The position numbers and the translations under genes were made by a program. A DNA stretch of 64,000 nucleotides from positions 558,001 to 622,000 of the forward strand of contig NZ_CP162130.1 in the NCBI RefSeq assembly GCF_040833975.1, given 5' to 3'. This stretch comes from Leptospira sp. WS92.C1. GTDB taxonomy: Bacteria; Spirochaetota; Leptospiria; Leptospirales; Leptospiraceae. The notes beneath the pieces are model-generated. The model was not told the origin of the DNA. It saw nothing but the letters and a program-made list of their open reading frames with translations, and did no database searches. Positions 62,819 to 64,000 of the stretch are shown in pieces. Within the stretch, counting starts at the first letter, position 1, and every line of letters starts with the position of its first letter.

Positions 62819-62865
62819 TAGTTTTATATCAAACTAAAACTAGATTTGTTTTATGTCAAACTAAA
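62819..62865. promoter_or_regulatory. Tandem operator-like repeat upstream of DUF4442 gene
   Basis: Two 18-bp direct repeats, GTTTTATATCAAACTAAA (62821-62838) and GTTTTATGTCAAACTAAA (62848-62865), start 27 bases apart and differ at one base. The first forms an imperfect palindrome TAGTTTTATATCAAACTA (TAGTTT...AAACTA). The position next to the start codon and the layout suggest binding of two repressor dimers. Confidence 0.55.
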
Positions 62866-63175
62866 TGGAATTGGAAAGACGAAAAATGTCGAACTCATTG
62901 ATTGAAAAAGAGCAACCTTCTATGGCAGATTCTTGTTCCTAAATTGCCAAATGCGCGCAATTTAATGATTGAAATAGACGAATACGCAGGTTTTTTAAGG
63001 TTGTCGTTTTTATTTTGCCAGCAAAAAGGCTTCTAAAAATCAGGAATCGTTTGTCCGCAGCGCCTTCTAAAATTCTCTCATCCAAAAGATTCAAAAACGG
63101 AAATTTTTTCTTTTTGGAGATTGCGTCGAGATACTCGGGAAAGTTCCGATTGGAGGATCTTTTTTTCGAAGGATT
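62866..63175. other. Intergenic region, possible decayed regulator start
   Basis: 310 bases. A frame from ATG 62887 reads MSNSLIEKEQPSMADSCS and stops; beyond it no frame longer than about 50 codons is convincing. It could be a remnant of a divergent regulator gene for the operator at 62819-62865, but I do not recognise a family. Confidence 0.3.
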
Positions 63176-63973
63176 TTTAAAGTAATCCGAAGATTTACTT
63201 TCACGTTATTTTTCTTTGCAAATTTTTCTTTTTTTACACAAAAAACATTTCAGATTGAAATTGCGATCACCGAAGAATCCGGAAATTCCGCAGTCGCAAA
63301 TACTCCGGTTATCATTCAGGAAACCGCGAAATATCTCATTACAAACGGGGAGGGCTTTTTGAATCCTCCGTTTCCAATAATTATTTTCGGGAGAATTTTG
63401 AAGTCGACTTTAAAAATCCACTGACCGCGGAACAAATATTCAATTTTTAGAATGTGACTTCGCAAAGTATCTATTTTATCGAAAACAATACAAGGATTAC
63501 TTTGATTGAAAGGTATCTAACGTTTCGATTTTGCGGTCAATATCGAGAAAAAACGATTCAACTTTAGGGAGAGGATATTAAATCTTCTAACGCTACTTTT
63601 CTTGATTTTTTCAATAGTTTATTGGATTCCAATCGGTAATTCAGGGCGTTGATCGAAGGCGATCAAATTCGAACAAGAGAGTTGGCGAGTTTTGCCGAAT
63701 TGGAATTTAAGATCGGTGGTTTTAGTATTCTTCCGGGTTATCGTCAGGATCATTACGATAAGGCGCATGAAAAAAGGATTCGTTTCGAGGTAGGGCGGAA
63801 TCTGAAATTTTTAAAACCGGAACTAAGTTTTTCGCAGGAACGGGAGAACACCATAACGCGCCTTTGCAAATAGAACAGTTTTCTTTCCGATCCGGCAATC
63901 CGAATCTAAAATCTTCGGAGGAAAGGTGAAATACTATCCTCTGATCAGCATCGGCATACAGATCAAGTTTTGA
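63176..63973 (+). pseudogene. Decayed TonB-dependent receptor gene
   Basis: Frames that join with several stops and frameshifts spell a receptor. First a signal-like TFTLFFFANFSFF, then IAITEESGNSAVANTPVIIQ and YLITNGEGFF (carboxypeptidase-regulatory-like N-terminal region). Near 63649 comes IEGDQIRTRELASFAELEFK and GYRQDHYDKAHEKRIRFEVG (barrel strands). After a frameshift follows HHNAPLQIEQFSFRSGNPNL, a stop (TGA), and KYYPLISIGIQIKF with the C-terminal Phe of outer membrane barrels. Intact receptors need about 2-2.5 kb; only about 800 bases remain, so there are deletions as well as point damage. Original ligand unknown. Confidence 0.75.
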
Positions 63974-64000
63974 CAAGAATCGAATCTTGATTTTCTTGCG

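Overview
The window looks like a chromosomal segment of a pathogenic-clade Leptospira. Supporting signs are the spirochaete gene style (many lipoproteins, TTG starts, an AT-leaning but mixed base composition), a spirochaete-type radical SAM/SPASM gene beside a cytidylyltransferase gene, a UPF0316 gene, a SulP-carbonic anhydrase fusion, and intergenic DNA rich in decayed genes and short palindromic repeats. The genus call is inferred from protein families; the species cannot be fixed from the sequence alone.

Layout. 1-2577 is the 5' part of a large DUF2339-type membrane protein gene on the minus strand. 2934-8927 holds an acyl-CoA dehydrogenase resembling (2S)-methylsuccinyl-CoA dehydrogenase, a class III nucleotidyl cyclase, a small secreted protein built of SFPD repeats (septoil-knot-like) and an unusual SDR-like protein. 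9231-14564 holds a compact UvrD-type helicase, small proteins, a DedA protein and the SulP-carbonic anhydrase fusion. 14827-19777 is a lipoprotein / TolC-like / HME-RND efflux operon with no membrane fusion protein gene. 20600-24976 is an accessory stretch: a lipoprotein with a perfect 75-bp internal duplication, DUF2200, a secreted protein, a VOC protein and an AT-rich probable import. 25601-28332 is a csoR-copZ-copA copper operon. 28587-31817 encodes a large lipoprotein combining a beta-propeller-like region, FN3-like segments and a zincin HExxH motif. A fossil copA fragment, a GST gene and an intact IS256-family insertion with an 8-bp target duplication follow.

34792-43807 carries a receiver/ATPase two-component protein, msrA, an FAD oxidoreductase, a methyltransferase, a SET-domain protein, UPF0316, crcB and small membrane proteins, with two broken small genes among them. 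43819-51132 is mostly a minus-strand housekeeping block (prfB, hypothetical, purD, valS, DUF1801, tetR). 51471-57809 is a minus-strand cluster: MCP, SurA-like chaperone, spiro-SPASM radical SAM protein, SpsF/PseG-like protein. 58128-62804 holds a small membrane protein, aspartate kinase, an SSS-family symporter and a DUF4442 protein. The right end is a decayed TonB-dependent receptor.

Two families of short intergenic palindromes (core TGTAGGAACTCCTACA, and core CGGACTTSAAGTCC followed by AAGTAAAATACGG) recur across the window. I saw no rRNA, tRNA or CRISPR array. Start codons were chosen by ribosome binding site and family fit, so several differ from the longest possible frame.
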